Numbered from the stretch's first letter, positions 53,531 through 62,635 are shown. The stretch: DNA of 64,000 nt from Acidovorax kalamii (GCF_002245625.1 NZ_NOIG01000004.1:434001-498000), one strand, 5' to 3'. Notes: generated by a model not told the origin, from the sequence alone. Numbers and translations are program-made.

Positions 53531-53944
53531 TCACCGGTGCAATTCGCCAGCGCTCTCGGGCTGGTACAGGATGTCCTTCACCCGCACCGTCATCGACTTG
53601 CCACCCGGTCCGGGCCAGGCCAGTTCGTCGCCCACCGCCAGGCCCAGCAGGGCGCTGCCCACGGGGGCAAAGATCGAGATGCGGTCTGCGGTGCCGTCCG
53701 CGTCGCGTGGGTAGACCAGCGTCAGGCAGAACTCCTTGCCCGTCTCCAGGATGGAGAACTGCACGGTGGAGTTCATGGTCACCACATTGGGCGGGATCTC
53801 CTCGGGCGGCACCACGTCCGCCCGATCGAGCTCTGCCTGCAGATCCGCCTTGCCTGGAAAGACGCTGGCCGGAATCGCGGCCAGCAGGGCCTCGATGCGG
53901 TCAACGTCGAGTGACGACAGGATGATCTGGGGCTTGCGCGCCAT
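53531..53944 (-). CDS. rnk: Rnk-type GreA/GreB-like regulator of nucleoside diphosphate kinase
   Basis: A 137-aa protein: a short N-terminal helical region (IILSSLDVDRIEALLAAIPA) and a GreA/GreB C-terminal FKBP-like domain (MNSTVQFSILETGKEFCLTL, RISIFAPVGSALLGLAVGDE, VKDILYQPE). Rnk proteins bind RNA polymerase and affect nucleotide pools. AGAGGT before 53944 fixes the start. A family-1 repeat lies 10 nt after the stop. Confidence 0.9.
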   Translation of the reverse strand: MARKPQIILSSLDVDRIEALLAAIPASVFPGKADLQAELDRADVVPPEEIPPNVVTMNSTVQFSILETGKEFCLTLVYPRDADGTADRISIFAPVGSALLGLAVGDELAWPGPGGKSMTVRVKDILYQPESAGELHR

Positions 53945-54043
53945 GGCAGTACCTCTGGGATGGTTGTGACAAAGCGCGGGACTGTAGTCCATCGCGAATC
54001 TCGCACTGCCGTGCGCGGGCATTCGGGGCTGCGTGGGCGGCGT

Positions 54044-55045
54044 TCAGTCGCCCTTGATGTTGCGGGCCTGGATGAGTGCGCCAAACCGTGTGCTGTCGAT
54101 GGCGGCGCGTGCGTGGAAGTCGGCGGGCGACATCGGCGCGGGCACGCCACCCAGCGCGGTGATGCGGTCCTTCACGGCGGTGGTGGCCAGCACCTTGTTG
54201 ATCTCGCGGTTCAGGCGGGCCACCACTTCGGGCGGCGTGCCTGCGGGAGCATAAAAGCCAAACCAGGTGTCGGCATCAAAGCCCTTGAGACCCACCTCAT
54301 CGAGCGTGGGCACATCCGGGAACAGGGGCGAGCGCTTGGCACTGCCCACCGCCAACAGTTTGAGCTTGCCCGCCTTCACGTGCTGGAGTCCGATGCCGGG
54401 GTCGAACATGAAATCCACCTGCCCGCCCAGCAGGTCCTGCATGGCGGGGGCCGCACCCCGGTAGGGCACATGCACGGCAAACACATTGGCCTGTGCCTTG
54501 AGCATCTCGGCAGCCAGGTGTGGCGAGCTGCCGTTGCCCGGCGTGCCAAAGCTCAGCTTGCCGGGGTGGGCCTTGAGGTACTGCATGAACTCCTGGATGT
54601 TGTTGACCGGCAGTGTGGGCCGCACCTCCAGGAACACCAGCACCCGCGCAGCCGCCGCCACGGGCACCAGGTCCTTGGTGGGGTCGAACGGCATCTTGGG
54701 GTACAGGTGCGGGTTGACCGACACCATGCCGCCCGAACTCATGAGCAGGGTGTAGCCGTCGGCCGGCGCCTTGGCCACCGCCTCGCCGCCGATGTTGCCG
54801 CCCGCGCCGCCCCGGTTCTCGACCACCACGGGCTGGCCCAGCGCAGCTTGCAGCGGCACGGTGACTGCGCGCGCAATCTGGTCGGCCGCGCCGCCTGCGG
54901 GGAAGTTCACGATCACCTTGATCGGCTTGCCGGGCCAGGCCTCGGTCTGGGCCTGGGCGGGCTGCAGCAGCAGGCTGAAGGCCATGCCAGCCAGGGCCAG
55001 CGCGCCCAGCAGGTGGCGCTTGGAGCGTGGGGGATAGGAATGCAT
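54044..55045 (-). CDS. Bug-family (tripartite tricarboxylate) periplasmic binding protein
   Basis: A 333-aa precursor with signal peptide (RHLLGALALAGMAFSLLLQP, cleaved after AQAQ). Bug signatures are PIKVIVNFPAGGAADQIARA, VVENRGGAGGNIGGEAVAKA, DGYTLLMSSGGMVSVNPHLY and ILPVNN-type FGTPGNGSSPHLAAEMLKAQ. It binds a carboxylate. It is 86 nt downstream of the benzoylformate decarboxylase on the same strand, so the ligand could be an aromatic 2-oxo or hydroxy acid. TctA/TctB permeases are not in the window. Confidence 0.92.
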   Translation of the reverse strand: MHSYPPRSKRHLLGALALAGMAFSLLLQPAQAQTEAWPGKPIKVIVNFPAGGAADQIARAVTVPLQAALGQPVVVENRGGAGGNIGGEAVAKAPADGYTLLMSSGGMVSVNPHLYPKMPFDPTKDLVPVAAAARVLVFLEVRPTLPVNNIQEFMQYLKAHPGKLSFGTPGNGSSPHLAAEMLKAQANVFAVHVPYRGAAPAMQDLLGGQVDFMFDPGIGLQHVKAGKLKLLAVGSAKRSPLFPDVPTLDEVGLKGFDADTWFGFYAPAGTPPEVVARLNREINKVLATTAVKDRITALGGVPAPMSPADFHARAAIDSTRFGALIQARNIKGD

Positions 55046-55131
55046 GCGTGTCTCCGGTAAAGCCCGGGTGTGCCGGGTCTTGTGCAATGAACAAAAAAGT
55101 TGGAAGGCATGGTGGGTTTGTTCACACCTTC

Positions 55132-56730
55132 TCAGGCGACATCCACCTCCACCAGAATGGCGCGGGGGTGCGCCAGCGCCTCGCGCAGCACCGGCGCCAG
55201 CTGGCTGGCATCGCTCACGCGCACGGCGTCGCAGCCCTGGCCCCGCGCCAGCGCCAGGAAGTCCAGGTCGGGCAGGTCGGTGCCTTCGAGCTTGTCGCCC
55301 TCGTGGAAGCCGAAGGTGGGGGCGAACTCCTGCAGGGCTGCGTAGCGCCGGTTCTTCAGGATGATGAAGGTGATGGGCAGCTGCAACTGCGCCGCGCTCC
55401 ACAGCGCCTGGATGGAGTACATCGCCGAGCCGTCGCCGATGAGTCCGATGACCTTGCGATCAGGCTTGGCCAGCGCCACCCCCACGGCGGCGGGCAGGCC
55501 ATAGCCCAGGCCGCCGCTGCACATGGTGTAGAAGGTCTCGCTTTGCAAAATGGGCAGGTAGGCGTGCATGGCGGCGCGCGAGCTGGGGGCTTCCTCCACC
55601 ACGATGGAGGCGGCATCGCGCACCTCGGCCAGTGTCTGCATCACATAGGGAACGCTCATCAATGCACCAGGCGCTGAAGCCTCGGCCCGTGGCCGCGCGG
55701 CGCGGGGTGGGGGCAGGGCGCGCACTGCAGGCGCCGGGCGCGCGAGCAAGTCCTGCACCCCCAGGCGCACGCTGCCCACGGCCGAGGTGCCTTCGGGTGT
55801 CCAGGCCGCCGTGCCCGGGTCGTCGATCAGTTGCACCAGCTGCGCCCCGGGCGGCACATGGGGGCCAAAACCTTCCACGTGGTAGGTGAAGGCGGCGGCG
55901 CCGAGTGCGAACACCAGGTCGTGCCCGCCCAGCAGCGCCACGATCTTCTCGCGCATGGCAGGCAGCACACCTGCAAACAGGCGGTGGTCCTGCGGAAAGC
56001 CGCAGCGGCCGGACATGGGCGCGATCCACACGGCGGCGTTGTGCCGCTCGGCCAGCGCCAGCACGCCGTCCCAGGCGCGGTCGCGGTCCACGGCGGCGCC
56101 CACCACAAACACGGGGCGCTGTGCGCCATCCAGCGCATCGCCGATGGCCTGCAGCACGCGGGGCTCGGGGCGCGACTCGGTGCTTACGGTGCGGGCCTGC
56201 AGCGGCTCGCAAGGCTTGTCCCAGTCGTCGGCGGGGATGGACACCAGCACCGGCCCGCGCGGCTGCTGCATGGCGATGTAGTAGGCGCGGGCGATGGCCA
56301 GGGGCACGTCTTCGGCGCGCGCGGGCTCGATGCTCCACTTCACATAGGGCTTGGGCAGCTCGGTGGCCTGGCCCGAGAACAGGAAGGGGTCGAACGGCAG
56401 GATGGAGCGCGCCTGCTGCCCGGCCGTGATGACCATGGGCGTGCGGTTCTTGTGCGCCGTGAAGATGTTGCCCATGGCGTGGCCCACGCCTGCGGCCGAG
56501 TGCAGGTTCACAAAGGCTGCGTTGTGCGTGGCCTGGGCGTAGCCGTCGGCCATGCCGACCACCACCGATTCCTGCAGGCCCAGGATGTAGCGGAAGTCCG
56601 GCGGGAAGTCGAGAAACAGCGGCAGCTCGGTGGAGCCGGGGTTGCCGAAGATGGTGTTGATGTGAAAGCCGCGCAGCAGGTCCAGCACGGCCTCGCGCAC
56701 GGTGGGCAAAGGGGTTTCGTCAGAAGGCAT
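55132..56730 (-). CDS. mdlC: benzoylformate decarboxylase-like ThDP enzyme
   Basis: A 532-aa thiamine-diphosphate enzyme. The active-site Ser is in GNPGSTELP (residue ~33), the ThDP-activating Glu in LQESVV (~54) and His in NLHSAAGVGHAMG (~77). The second His is in CGFPQDHRLFAGVLP. Mg-ThDP motif is GDGSAMYSIQALWSAAQLQL ending KNRRYAAL. The Ser/His/His set matches benzoylformate decarboxylase, which converts benzoylformate to benzaldehyde and CO2 in the mandelate pathway. It is divergent from a LysR gene. Confidence 0.87.
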   Translation of the reverse strand: MPSDETPLPTVREAVLDLLRGFHINTIFGNPGSTELPLFLDFPPDFRYILGLQESVVVGMADGYAQATHNAAFVNLHSAAGVGHAMGNIFTAHKNRTPMVITAGQQARSILPFDPFLFSGQATELPKPYVKWSIEPARAEDVPLAIARAYYIAMQQPRGPVLVSIPADDWDKPCEPLQARTVSTESRPEPRVLQAIGDALDGAQRPVFVVGAAVDRDRAWDGVLALAERHNAAVWIAPMSGRCGFPQDHRLFAGVLPAMREKIVALLGGHDLVFALGAAAFTYHVEGFGPHVPPGAQLVQLIDDPGTAAWTPEGTSAVGSVRLGVQDLLARPAPAVRALPPPRAARPRAEASAPGALMSVPYVMQTLAEVRDAASIVVEEAPSSRAAMHAYLPILQSETFYTMCSGGLGYGLPAAVGVALAKPDRKVIGLIGDGSAMYSIQALWSAAQLQLPITFIILKNRRYAALQEFAPTFGFHEGDKLEGTDLPDLDFLALARGQGCDAVRVSDASQLAPVLREALAHPRAILVEVDVA

Positions 56731-56796
56731 GCCGCCATCTTCGGGGGGCTTGCTTCATCCATCAATACAATGAAATGACTAAGCGGTATTTGCACA

Positions 56797-57696
56797 ATGC
56801 ATATCAAGGACATCGACCTCAACCTGCTGCGGCTGTTCGATGCGGTTTACCGCACACGCAATGTGAGCCGCGCCGCCGACCTGCTGGACCTGACCCAGCC
56901 CGCTGCCAGCCAGGCGCTCACGCGCCTGCGCCTGCTCATCAAAGACCCGCTGTTTGTGCGTGCAGGCGGCGGTGTGCAGCCCACCCCCAAGGCCGACCGG
57001 CTGGCCAACGCCGTGCGCAGCGCGCTGGGCCTGCTGGAAGAAGCGCTCAACGAGTCCGCCTTGTTCGACCCTCTGCAGTCGCACAAGGTCTTCCGCATCC
57101 ACATGAGCGACATTGGCGAAGGCCGCTTTCTGCCCGACCTGATGGTGGCGCTGCAGCACCAGGCGCCCGGCGTGCGGCTGGAGACATTGCCGGTGCCGCG
57201 CCACGAGATCCCGCAGCGGCTGGACAGCGGCGCCATCGACTTCGCCTTCGGCTTTTTGCCCACGGTGAAGGACACGCAGCGTGTGCAGCTGCTCCAGGAC
57301 CGCTACGTGGTGCTGCTGCGCGCAGGCCACCCCTTCGCGGCCGCCAGGCGCGGCGGCCCCGCACTGCTCAGCGCCCTGCGGCAGCTGGAGTTTGTGGCCG
57401 TGCGCTCCCACTCGGACACCCTGCGCATCCTGGAGATGCAGCAGCTGCAGGACCGCATCCGCCTGACCACCGAACACTTCATGGTGCTGCCCGCCATCGT
57501 GCGCGCCACAGACCTGGCCGTGGTCATGCCCCGCAACATTGCGCGCACCTTTGCGGCCGACGGGGGCTACACCCTGATCGAGCCCGCGCTGCCGCTGCGC
57601 GACTTCACCGTGTCGCTGCACTGGAGCCGCCGCTTTGAAAGCGACCCCGGCAACCAGTGGATGCGCGGCCTGATCGAGCGACTGTTCAAGGAGTGA
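56797..57696 (+). CDS. LysR-family transcriptional regulator next to benzoylformate decarboxylase
   Basis: A 299-aa LTTR of the NodD/LeuO-like branch: wHTH at residues ~6-65 (DLNLLRLFDAVYRTRNVSRA, LTQPAASQALTRLR), then a ligand domain (FRIHMSDIGEGRFLPDLMVA). It is divergent from the decarboxylase with 66 bp between starts, so it probably controls that operon in response to an aromatic 2-oxo acid. Confidence 0.92.
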   Translation: MHIKDIDLNLLRLFDAVYRTRNVSRAADLLDLTQPAASQALTRLRLLIKDPLFVRAGGGVQPTPKADRLANAVRSALGLLEEALNESALFDPLQSHKVFRIHMSDIGEGRFLPDLMVALQHQAPGVRLETLPVPRHEIPQRLDSGAIDFAFGFLPTVKDTQRVQLLQDRYVVLLRAGHPFAAARRGGPALLSALRQLEFVAVRSHSDTLRILEMQQLQDRIRLTTEHFMVLPAIVRATDLAVVMPRNIARTFAADGGYTLIEPALPLRDFTVSLHWSRRFESDPGNQWMRGLIERLFKE

Positions 57697-57766
57697 AGCA
57701 GGGCCGGTGCGGCGCGAGCGTCTGCGGGGCAGGGGCAGGTTCGCAGAACCCAACCGTTCAAGACCG

Positions 57767-58951
57767 TCAGCGATCTGCAGGCCCCGCTGATGTCTGACTT
57801 GGTTGGTCTGAGTAGATCCGGTAGCCGTTTTTTCCCGAGCGTTTTATCTGGTACATGGCCTTGTCTGCATGCTCAAGCAGTTCCGCCAGGCTGTTGCCGT
57901 GGATGGGGTACAGGCTGATGCCAATGCTTGCGCCAAGCACGAAGCGCTTGTCCTCGACCGCAATCGGTGCAATCAGTTCTCCGAGCAACTTGGTGGCAAT
58001 GTCTCCGACCTGCTCTGTGGCTTCCAGCTGGGTGCAGATCACCACGAACTCGTCGCCTCCGATGCGGGCACAGATGTCCGTGCTGCGTGTGCATCGTCGC
58101 AGCCGATTCGCGACCGTCCGCAGCACCTCATCACCGGCATGGTGGCCTGCAAGGTCGTTGATGGGCTTGAAGTTGTCCAGGTCGATGAAGATGACGGCGG
58201 AGTATTGGTGAGGCCGGTTGGCCAGCACCAGGGCCTTTTCAAACAGGGTGTTCATGTAGCGCTGGTTGTTCAAACCAGTCAGGGGATCCTGAAACGCCAT
58301 GTCCAGCGCGTTGGCCTCCGCTTGCACCAACCTCCGCTGAAACTCCGCCAGCACGGCGGCCAGCAGCGACAGGTATTGCACCAGCACCAGCACCGTTCCC
58401 AGCAGGAACCCCGTGACACGCCAGTTGGGGAAGGCTTGGAAGATCAGGAAAGCCGACATCCAATGCACTACCAGCATCGCACTGGCCGCCGCGGTCAGCA
58501 GCAGAAGGTGGTGGGGTATTTCGCTGCGGTGCCTGAAGGCCGTCCATGCGACATAGCCGAGGAATCCTGCATTGAAAACCGCCAGACCGACGCTGCGGGC
58601 AATGGGCTGGATGTCAGACAGCCACCCGATCACCACCCATGCTTCGGCCAGCAACAAGGCACCCCAGAACCAGCGGTGCCGCAGCTTCAGCCCCAGGAAC
58701 TCCACCAGACCGATGGCAAGCAGCGTCTTCTCTACGGCGACCAAGGCGGCATAGGCAAAAACAGCCTCCGCCAGGTCCGTCTGGTCAAGCAACAGCTGAT
58801 AAGCCAGGCGCGCCGCCAGGGCGAATGCCATGGCCCCTGCCCACCAGCCCGGCCCGGAGTTGGTTCGGGGCACCCTGCTCATCCACAGGAACAGGATCGC
58901 AAAAACAGAGTAGGCGGTACAGCCGATGGTGTGGACGATCTCGCTTGGCAT
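57767..58951 (-). CDS. membrane-bound diguanylate cyclase (GGDEF)
   Basis: A 394-aa protein. About six N-terminal membrane helices (residues 1-210) are followed by a GGDEF domain with DPLTGLNNQRYMNTLFEKAL, IFIDLDNFKPINDLAGHHAG and ARIGGDEFVVICTQLEATEQ. Makes cyclic di-GMP from GTP. The I-site RSTD sits five residues before GGDEF, so product inhibition is expected. ATG 58951 is used because the first membrane helix starts there; upstream codons are not conserved-looking. Confidence 0.9.
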   Translation of the reverse strand: MPSEIVHTIGCTAYSVFAILFLWMSRVPRTNSGPGWWAGAMAFALAARLAYQLLLDQTDLAEAVFAYAALVAVEKTLLAIGLVEFLGLKLRHRWFWGALLLAEAWVVIGWLSDIQPIARSVGLAVFNAGFLGYVAWTAFRHRSEIPHHLLLLTAAASAMLVVHWMSAFLIFQAFPNWRVTGFLLGTVLVLVQYLSLLAAVLAEFQRRLVQAEANALDMAFQDPLTGLNNQRYMNTLFEKALVLANRPHQYSAVIFIDLDNFKPINDLAGHHAGDEVLRTVANRLRRCTRSTDICARIGGDEFVVICTQLEATEQVGDIATKLLGELIAPIAVEDKRFVLGASIGISLYPIHGNSLAELLEHADKAMYQIKRSGKNGYRIYSDQPSQTSAGPADR

Positions 58952-59177
58952 TTTGGGTGCTCCGTTGCTCAGCGGGGATGTCGGCGTCTTGGTTGTCTTT
59001 CCAGGTGGCTGTGTTGCTGCTGCGCTGCTGCCGCGCTGCGCATTCACGGGCTGGCAGACCACTGAGTGGAAGTATCGCGTTACCTTTTGCAACCTGTCTT
59101 CAGGGTCAATACCGTTGCAGGTGTTCGCAAACCCAGAGTTTCGGCCACGTTGCCGATCCTGTGGAGCGGTTTTAATA

Positions 59178-59197
59178 TACTGTTTTTTTATCCAGTA
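59178..59197 (+). promoter_or_regulatory. LexA-like SOS box upstream of the radical SAM gene
   Basis: TACTG-TTTTTTTATC-CAGTA matches the TACTG-N10-CAGTA consensus of the Escherichia-type LexA box in both half-sites, 52 bp before the ATG at 59250. The AT-rich surroundings (TTTTAATATAC) fit a promoter. LexA control of the PA0069-type gene is known in Pseudomonas to my recollection. Confidence 0.68.
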
Positions 59198-59249
59198 AAT
59201 TTGCAGCGCTGGAGCCCCGCAGACACGCCCTACACGGAGGCAAGCAGCC

Positions 59250-60416
59250 ATGCCCCGCACCTTCACAGACAAGTCCGACATCCCCGCACCGCCCGAAGAG
59301 GTCCGCATCCCGCTGCAGGCCATCCGTGGCCGGGGCGCGGCCACAGCCCTGGCGCACCGGTTTGCGCGCGACACGCGCGAGGTGGCAGACGACGGCTGGG
59401 GCCAGCCGCCTGGTGATGAGGACGGTGCAGGCGATGTCCCAGCCACCCCCGCCGCCACCCGGGTGCACCTCGAAACAGCGCGCAGCGCCATCTGCGCCAA
59501 CGATTCGCCGGACATCTTCTTTGAACTCTCGGTCAACCCCTACCGGGGCTGCGAGCATGGCTGCATCTATTGCTACGCCCGGCCCACGCACAGCTACCTC
59601 AACTTTTCGCCCGGGCTGGACTTTGAAACGCAGATCGTGGCCAAGCACAACATCGCCAGCGTGCTGCGGCACGAGCTGGCCCAGCCGCGTTATGTGCCGC
59701 GCCTGTTGAACATTGGCTCGGCCACCGATTGCTACCAGCCCGTGGAGCGCGAGCTGAAGCTCACCCGCAGCGTGATCGAGGTGATGCGTGACGCGCGCCA
59801 CCCGTTTTCGCTCATCACCAAGTCCAGCGGCGTGGAGCGCGACCTGGACCTGCTCGCCCCGCTGGCCGCGCAGCGCCTGGCTGCGGTGTACGTCACCATC
59901 ACCACGCTCGACGCCACCCTGGCCCGCCGCATGGAACCCCGTGCCGCAGCGCCCCACCGGCGCCTGCGCACCATCCGCGCGCTGGCCGAGGCGGGTGTGC
60001 CCGTGGGTGTGAGCGTGGCGCCGCAGATCCCCTTCATCACCGAAGACATGGAGCAGGTGCTGGAGGCCGCGCGCGAGGCAGGTGCGCGCAGTGCCTTCTA
60101 CACCGTGCTGCGGCTGCCGTGGGAGCTGGACGCGCTCTTCCGCGAATGGCTGCAGGTGCACTATCCCCAGCGCGCCGCGCGCGTGATGGCCCGTGTGCAA
60201 GACCTGCACCACCTCAGCGACGCCGAGCGCCGCGCAGGCAAGACCTACAACAGCGACTTCGCCACCCGCATGAAAGGCACCGGCCTGTGGGCCGACCTGG
60301 TGCACCAGCGTTTTTCCACCACTTGCCGCAGGCTGGGCCTGAACCGCGAACGCGTGGAGCTGGACCTGGGCCAGTTCCGCCCCGGACTGCTGCGGGGGCA
60401 AAGCAGCCTGTTCTGA
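59250..60416 (+). CDS. PA0069-type radical SAM protein (SplB-like)
   Basis: A 388-aa radical SAM enzyme. The 4Fe-4S motif is CEHGCIYC near residue 99, within ELSVNPYRGCEHGCIYCYAR. SplB-type segments follow (DFETQIVAKHNIASVLRHEL, RLLNIGSATDCYQPVERELK). It resembles spore-photoproduct-lyase relatives but lacks proof of that activity; a role in DNA damage response is suggested by the LexA-like box upstream. The last 50 residues are Arg-rich. Confidence 0.9.
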   Translation: MPRTFTDKSDIPAPPEEVRIPLQAIRGRGAATALAHRFARDTREVADDGWGQPPGDEDGAGDVPATPAATRVHLETARSAICANDSPDIFFELSVNPYRGCEHGCIYCYARPTHSYLNFSPGLDFETQIVAKHNIASVLRHELAQPRYVPRLLNIGSATDCYQPVERELKLTRSVIEVMRDARHPFSLITKSSGVERDLDLLAPLAAQRLAAVYVTITTLDATLARRMEPRAAAPHRRLRTIRALAEAGVPVGVSVAPQIPFITEDMEQVLEAAREAGARSAFYTVLRLPWELDALFREWLQVHYPQRAARVMARVQDLHHLSDAERRAGKTYNSDFATRMKGTGLWADLVHQRFSTTCRRLGLNRERVELDLGQFRPGLLRGQSSLF

Positions 60417-60446
60417 CCCGGCTGTGTGGCGCGGTGGGATGAAAGT

Positions 60447-60515
60447 TTGAATAAAAATGGCCGTTTCCGCCCGTCCAGTATGCCTCAATAGCTATCTAAA
60501 TGATAGCTATTGAGC
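60447..60515. repeat. family-2 dispersed repeat between the radical SAM gene and sbtA
   Basis: GAATAAAAATGGCCGTTTCC, GCCCGTCCAG and CAATAGCTATCTAAATGATA, with the local dyad AATAGCTATC / GATAGCTATT that could fold as a hairpin. Closest to the copy at 12734-12796. Lies between two convergent genes. Confidence 0.75.
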
Positions 60516-60569
60516 CAGGCTTCGCAAGCGCACGCCAGGGGCCACGTGTGGGCTGTATGCATCGCCCCC

Positions 60570-61631
60570 TCACACGGCCCACAGGCTTTGCACCACCTGC
60601 GTGTACAGCGGAATGCCCAGCACGATGTTGAGCGGAAACGTCAGCCCCAGCGACAGGCTCACATACAGCGACGGGTCGGCCTCGGGGATGGCATAGCGCA
60701 CCACCGCAGGCACGGCGATGTACGAGGCACTGGCTGCCAGCACCATCAGCAGCACCGCATCGCCTGCAGGCACCGCCACCAGCCAGGCCAGGCCCAGCGC
60801 CAGCGTGGCGTGGGTGATGGGGCCCAGCACCGCATAGGCCAGCAGCCAGGGCGACTGCTGGCGCACCGCAGGCAGGTTGCGTGCGGTCGATAAGCCCATG
60901 TCCAGCAAGAACAGGCACAGCATGCCCTTGAACAGATCACCCGAAAACGGCTGCATGGCCGCCTTGCCCGCATCGCCCGTCAGCAGGCCGATCAGCATCG
61001 CGCCCAGCAGCAGCAACTGCGTGCCATCGGTGAACGACTCGTGCAGGATCTTGCCCACCGACAGGTGCGGGCCGCTCTTCCCACTGACGTTGCCCGGGCC
61101 GTGACCACCCAGCGTGGCGGCACCCCCGCTGGTCATCGCCACCACGGGTGCGGCGCTAGTGGCCACGGCCACCGCCTGCTGCTTTTGCCGCAGCGCATTG
61201 GCCAGCAGCACTGCGAGGATGATGGCGGGCGACTCCATGAGCGCCATCGCCGCCGCCATGTGGCCGCCGTAGGCGATGTGCTGCGACTCCAGGTACTGCG
61301 TGGCCGTCACAAACGTCACCGCGCTCACCGATCCATAGGTGGCTGCCACCGCCGCCGCATTGAAGCCCGACAGCACCCGCCGCAAGAGCGCATAGCCCAC
61401 CAGCGGCACCACGATGGCCAGCAGCACCGCCAGCCCCAGGCTGGTCGCCACGCTGGGCGTGAAGCCCGACGCCGCCAGCGCAAACCCGCCCTTGAGGCCC
61501 AGTGCCATCAGCAGGTAGATCGACAAGAACTTCGAGATCGCCGCAGGCATCTCCAGGTTGGACCGCACCAGGCCCGCAAAAATGCCCAGGGCAAAAAACA
61601 GGATCGCCGGATCCAGCAAGCTTTGCATCAT
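60570..61631 (-). CDS. sbtA: SbtA-type sodium-dependent bicarbonate transporter
   Basis: A 353-aa membrane protein with about 10 helices in two repeats: LLDPAILFFALGIFAGLVRS, LSIYLLMALGLKGGFALAAS, ALMESPAIILAVLLANALRQ and ASASYIAVPAVVRYAIPEAD. The central cytoplasmic loop (TSAAPVVAMTSGGAATLGGH) is Gly/Ala-rich. Imports bicarbonate with sodium. No sbtB regulator gene is adjacent. ATG 61631 and ATG 61628 both follow AAGGAG. Divergent from a CbbR-like regulator. Confidence 0.88.
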   Translation of the reverse strand: MMQSLLDPAILFFALGIFAGLVRSNLEMPAAISKFLSIYLLMALGLKGGFALAASGFTPSVATSLGLAVLLAIVVPLVGYALLRRVLSGFNAAAVAATYGSVSAVTFVTATQYLESQHIAYGGHMAAAMALMESPAIILAVLLANALRQKQQAVAVATSAAPVVAMTSGGAATLGGHGPGNVSGKSGPHLSVGKILHESFTDGTQLLLLGAMLIGLLTGDAGKAAMQPFSGDLFKGMLCLFLLDMGLSTARNLPAVRQQSPWLLAYAVLGPITHATLALGLAWLVAVPAGDAVLLMVLAASASYIAVPAVVRYAIPEADPSLYVSLSLGLTFPLNIVLGIPLYTQVVQSLWAV

Positions 61632-61695
61632 TCAACTCCTTGGGCGCCAATGCTATGCAGCGCAGGGTGCAAAGTAAAATCGATTCGAATGTGCA

Positions 61696-61715
61696 TATCT
61701 ATAGATAAAAATCTA
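61696..61715. promoter_or_regulatory. overlapping dyads in the sbtA-LysR intergenic region
   Basis: TATCTATAGATA (61696-61707) is a perfect 12-bp palindrome, overlapping TAGAT-AAAA-ATCTA (61702-61715). They abut the LysR start codon. They could be the autoregulatory site of the LysR protein, although the exact T-N11-A form is not seen. Confidence 0.4.
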
Positions 61716-62614
61716 TGAACATCACCTTCCGCCAGCTGCGGCTTTTTCTGGCGCTGGCCGAAACCGGCAGCGTCAGCGCGGCCGCCAAGGTCATGCACGT
61801 CACGCAGCCCACCGCCTCCATGCAGCTGCGCGAGGTGGCGCAGGCCGTGGGCCTGCCGCTGTACGAAGTCATCTCGCGCCGCGTGCACCTCACCGAAGCG
61901 GGCCACGCCCTGGCCCGCACCGCGCGCGCCATCGCGGGCGAGTGGGACGCGTTCGAGCAGCGGATAGCGGGCGCCAAGGGCCTGACCAGCGGGCGCCTCA
62001 AGGTCGCCGTGGTCAGCACCGCCAAATACTTTGTGCCCCGCCTTTTGGGCAGCTTCTGCAAGCTGCACCCGCACATCGACATCTCGCTTGAAGTGCTCAA
62101 CCGCGACCACGTCATCGGCCGCCTGCGCGCCAACCAGGACGACCTCTACGTCATGTCCATGCCGCCCGCCGACCTGCCGCTGGAAGACCAGATCCTCATG
62201 CCCAACCCCTTGGTCGTCATCGCCCCCGCAGGCCATCCGCTGGCGGCTAAAAAGCGCATCAGGCTGGAGCAGCTGCAGTCTGAGCGCTTCATCCTGCGAG
62301 AAAAAGGCTCGGGCACCCGCATGGCCACCGACGCCCACCTGCGCGAGGAGGGCTTTGCGCCCCGCACCGTGCTGGAGCTGGGCAGCAACGAAGCCATCAA
62401 GGAATCGGTGGAGGGCCAGCTGGGCCTCTCCATCGTCTCCCTCCACGCCCTGGGCCCGCACCACGAGGGCCTGGCCGTGCTCAACGTAGTGGGCTTTCCC
62501 ATCCGCTCGCAATGGCACCTGGTCTGGCCCAAGGGCAAACAGCTGTCCCCGATTGCGGAGGTGTTTCGCGGGCACTTGATGGGGGAGGTGGAGGGGTGGA
62601 TGGGGCGGGGGTAG
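61715..62614 (+). CDS. LysR-family regulator, CbbR-like
   Basis: A 299-aa LTTR. The wHTH is at residues ~3-60 (FRQLRLFLALAETGSVSAAA, THVTQPTASMQLREVAQ-type sequence). The ligand domain resembles CbbR (GRLKVAVVSTAKYFVPRLLG, FILREKGSGTRMATDAHLRE, LELGSNEAIKESVEGQLGLS). CbbR relatives control CO2 fixation or inorganic-carbon genes, fitting divergence from sbtA (83 bp between starts). Confidence 0.9.
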   Translation: MNITFRQLRLFLALAETGSVSAAAKVMHVTQPTASMQLREVAQAVGLPLYEVISRRVHLTEAGHALARTARAIAGEWDAFEQRIAGAKGLTSGRLKVAVVSTAKYFVPRLLGSFCKLHPHIDISLEVLNRDHVIGRLRANQDDLYVMSMPPADLPLEDQILMPNPLVVIAPAGHPLAAKKRIRLEQLQSERFILREKGSGTRMATDAHLREEGFAPRTVLELGSNEAIKESVEGQLGLSIVSLHALGPHHEGLAVLNVVGFPIRSQWHLVWPKGKQLSPIAEVFRGHLMGEVEGWMGRG

Positions 62615-62635
62615 GCCTGCCGGAGGTATGCCGCG

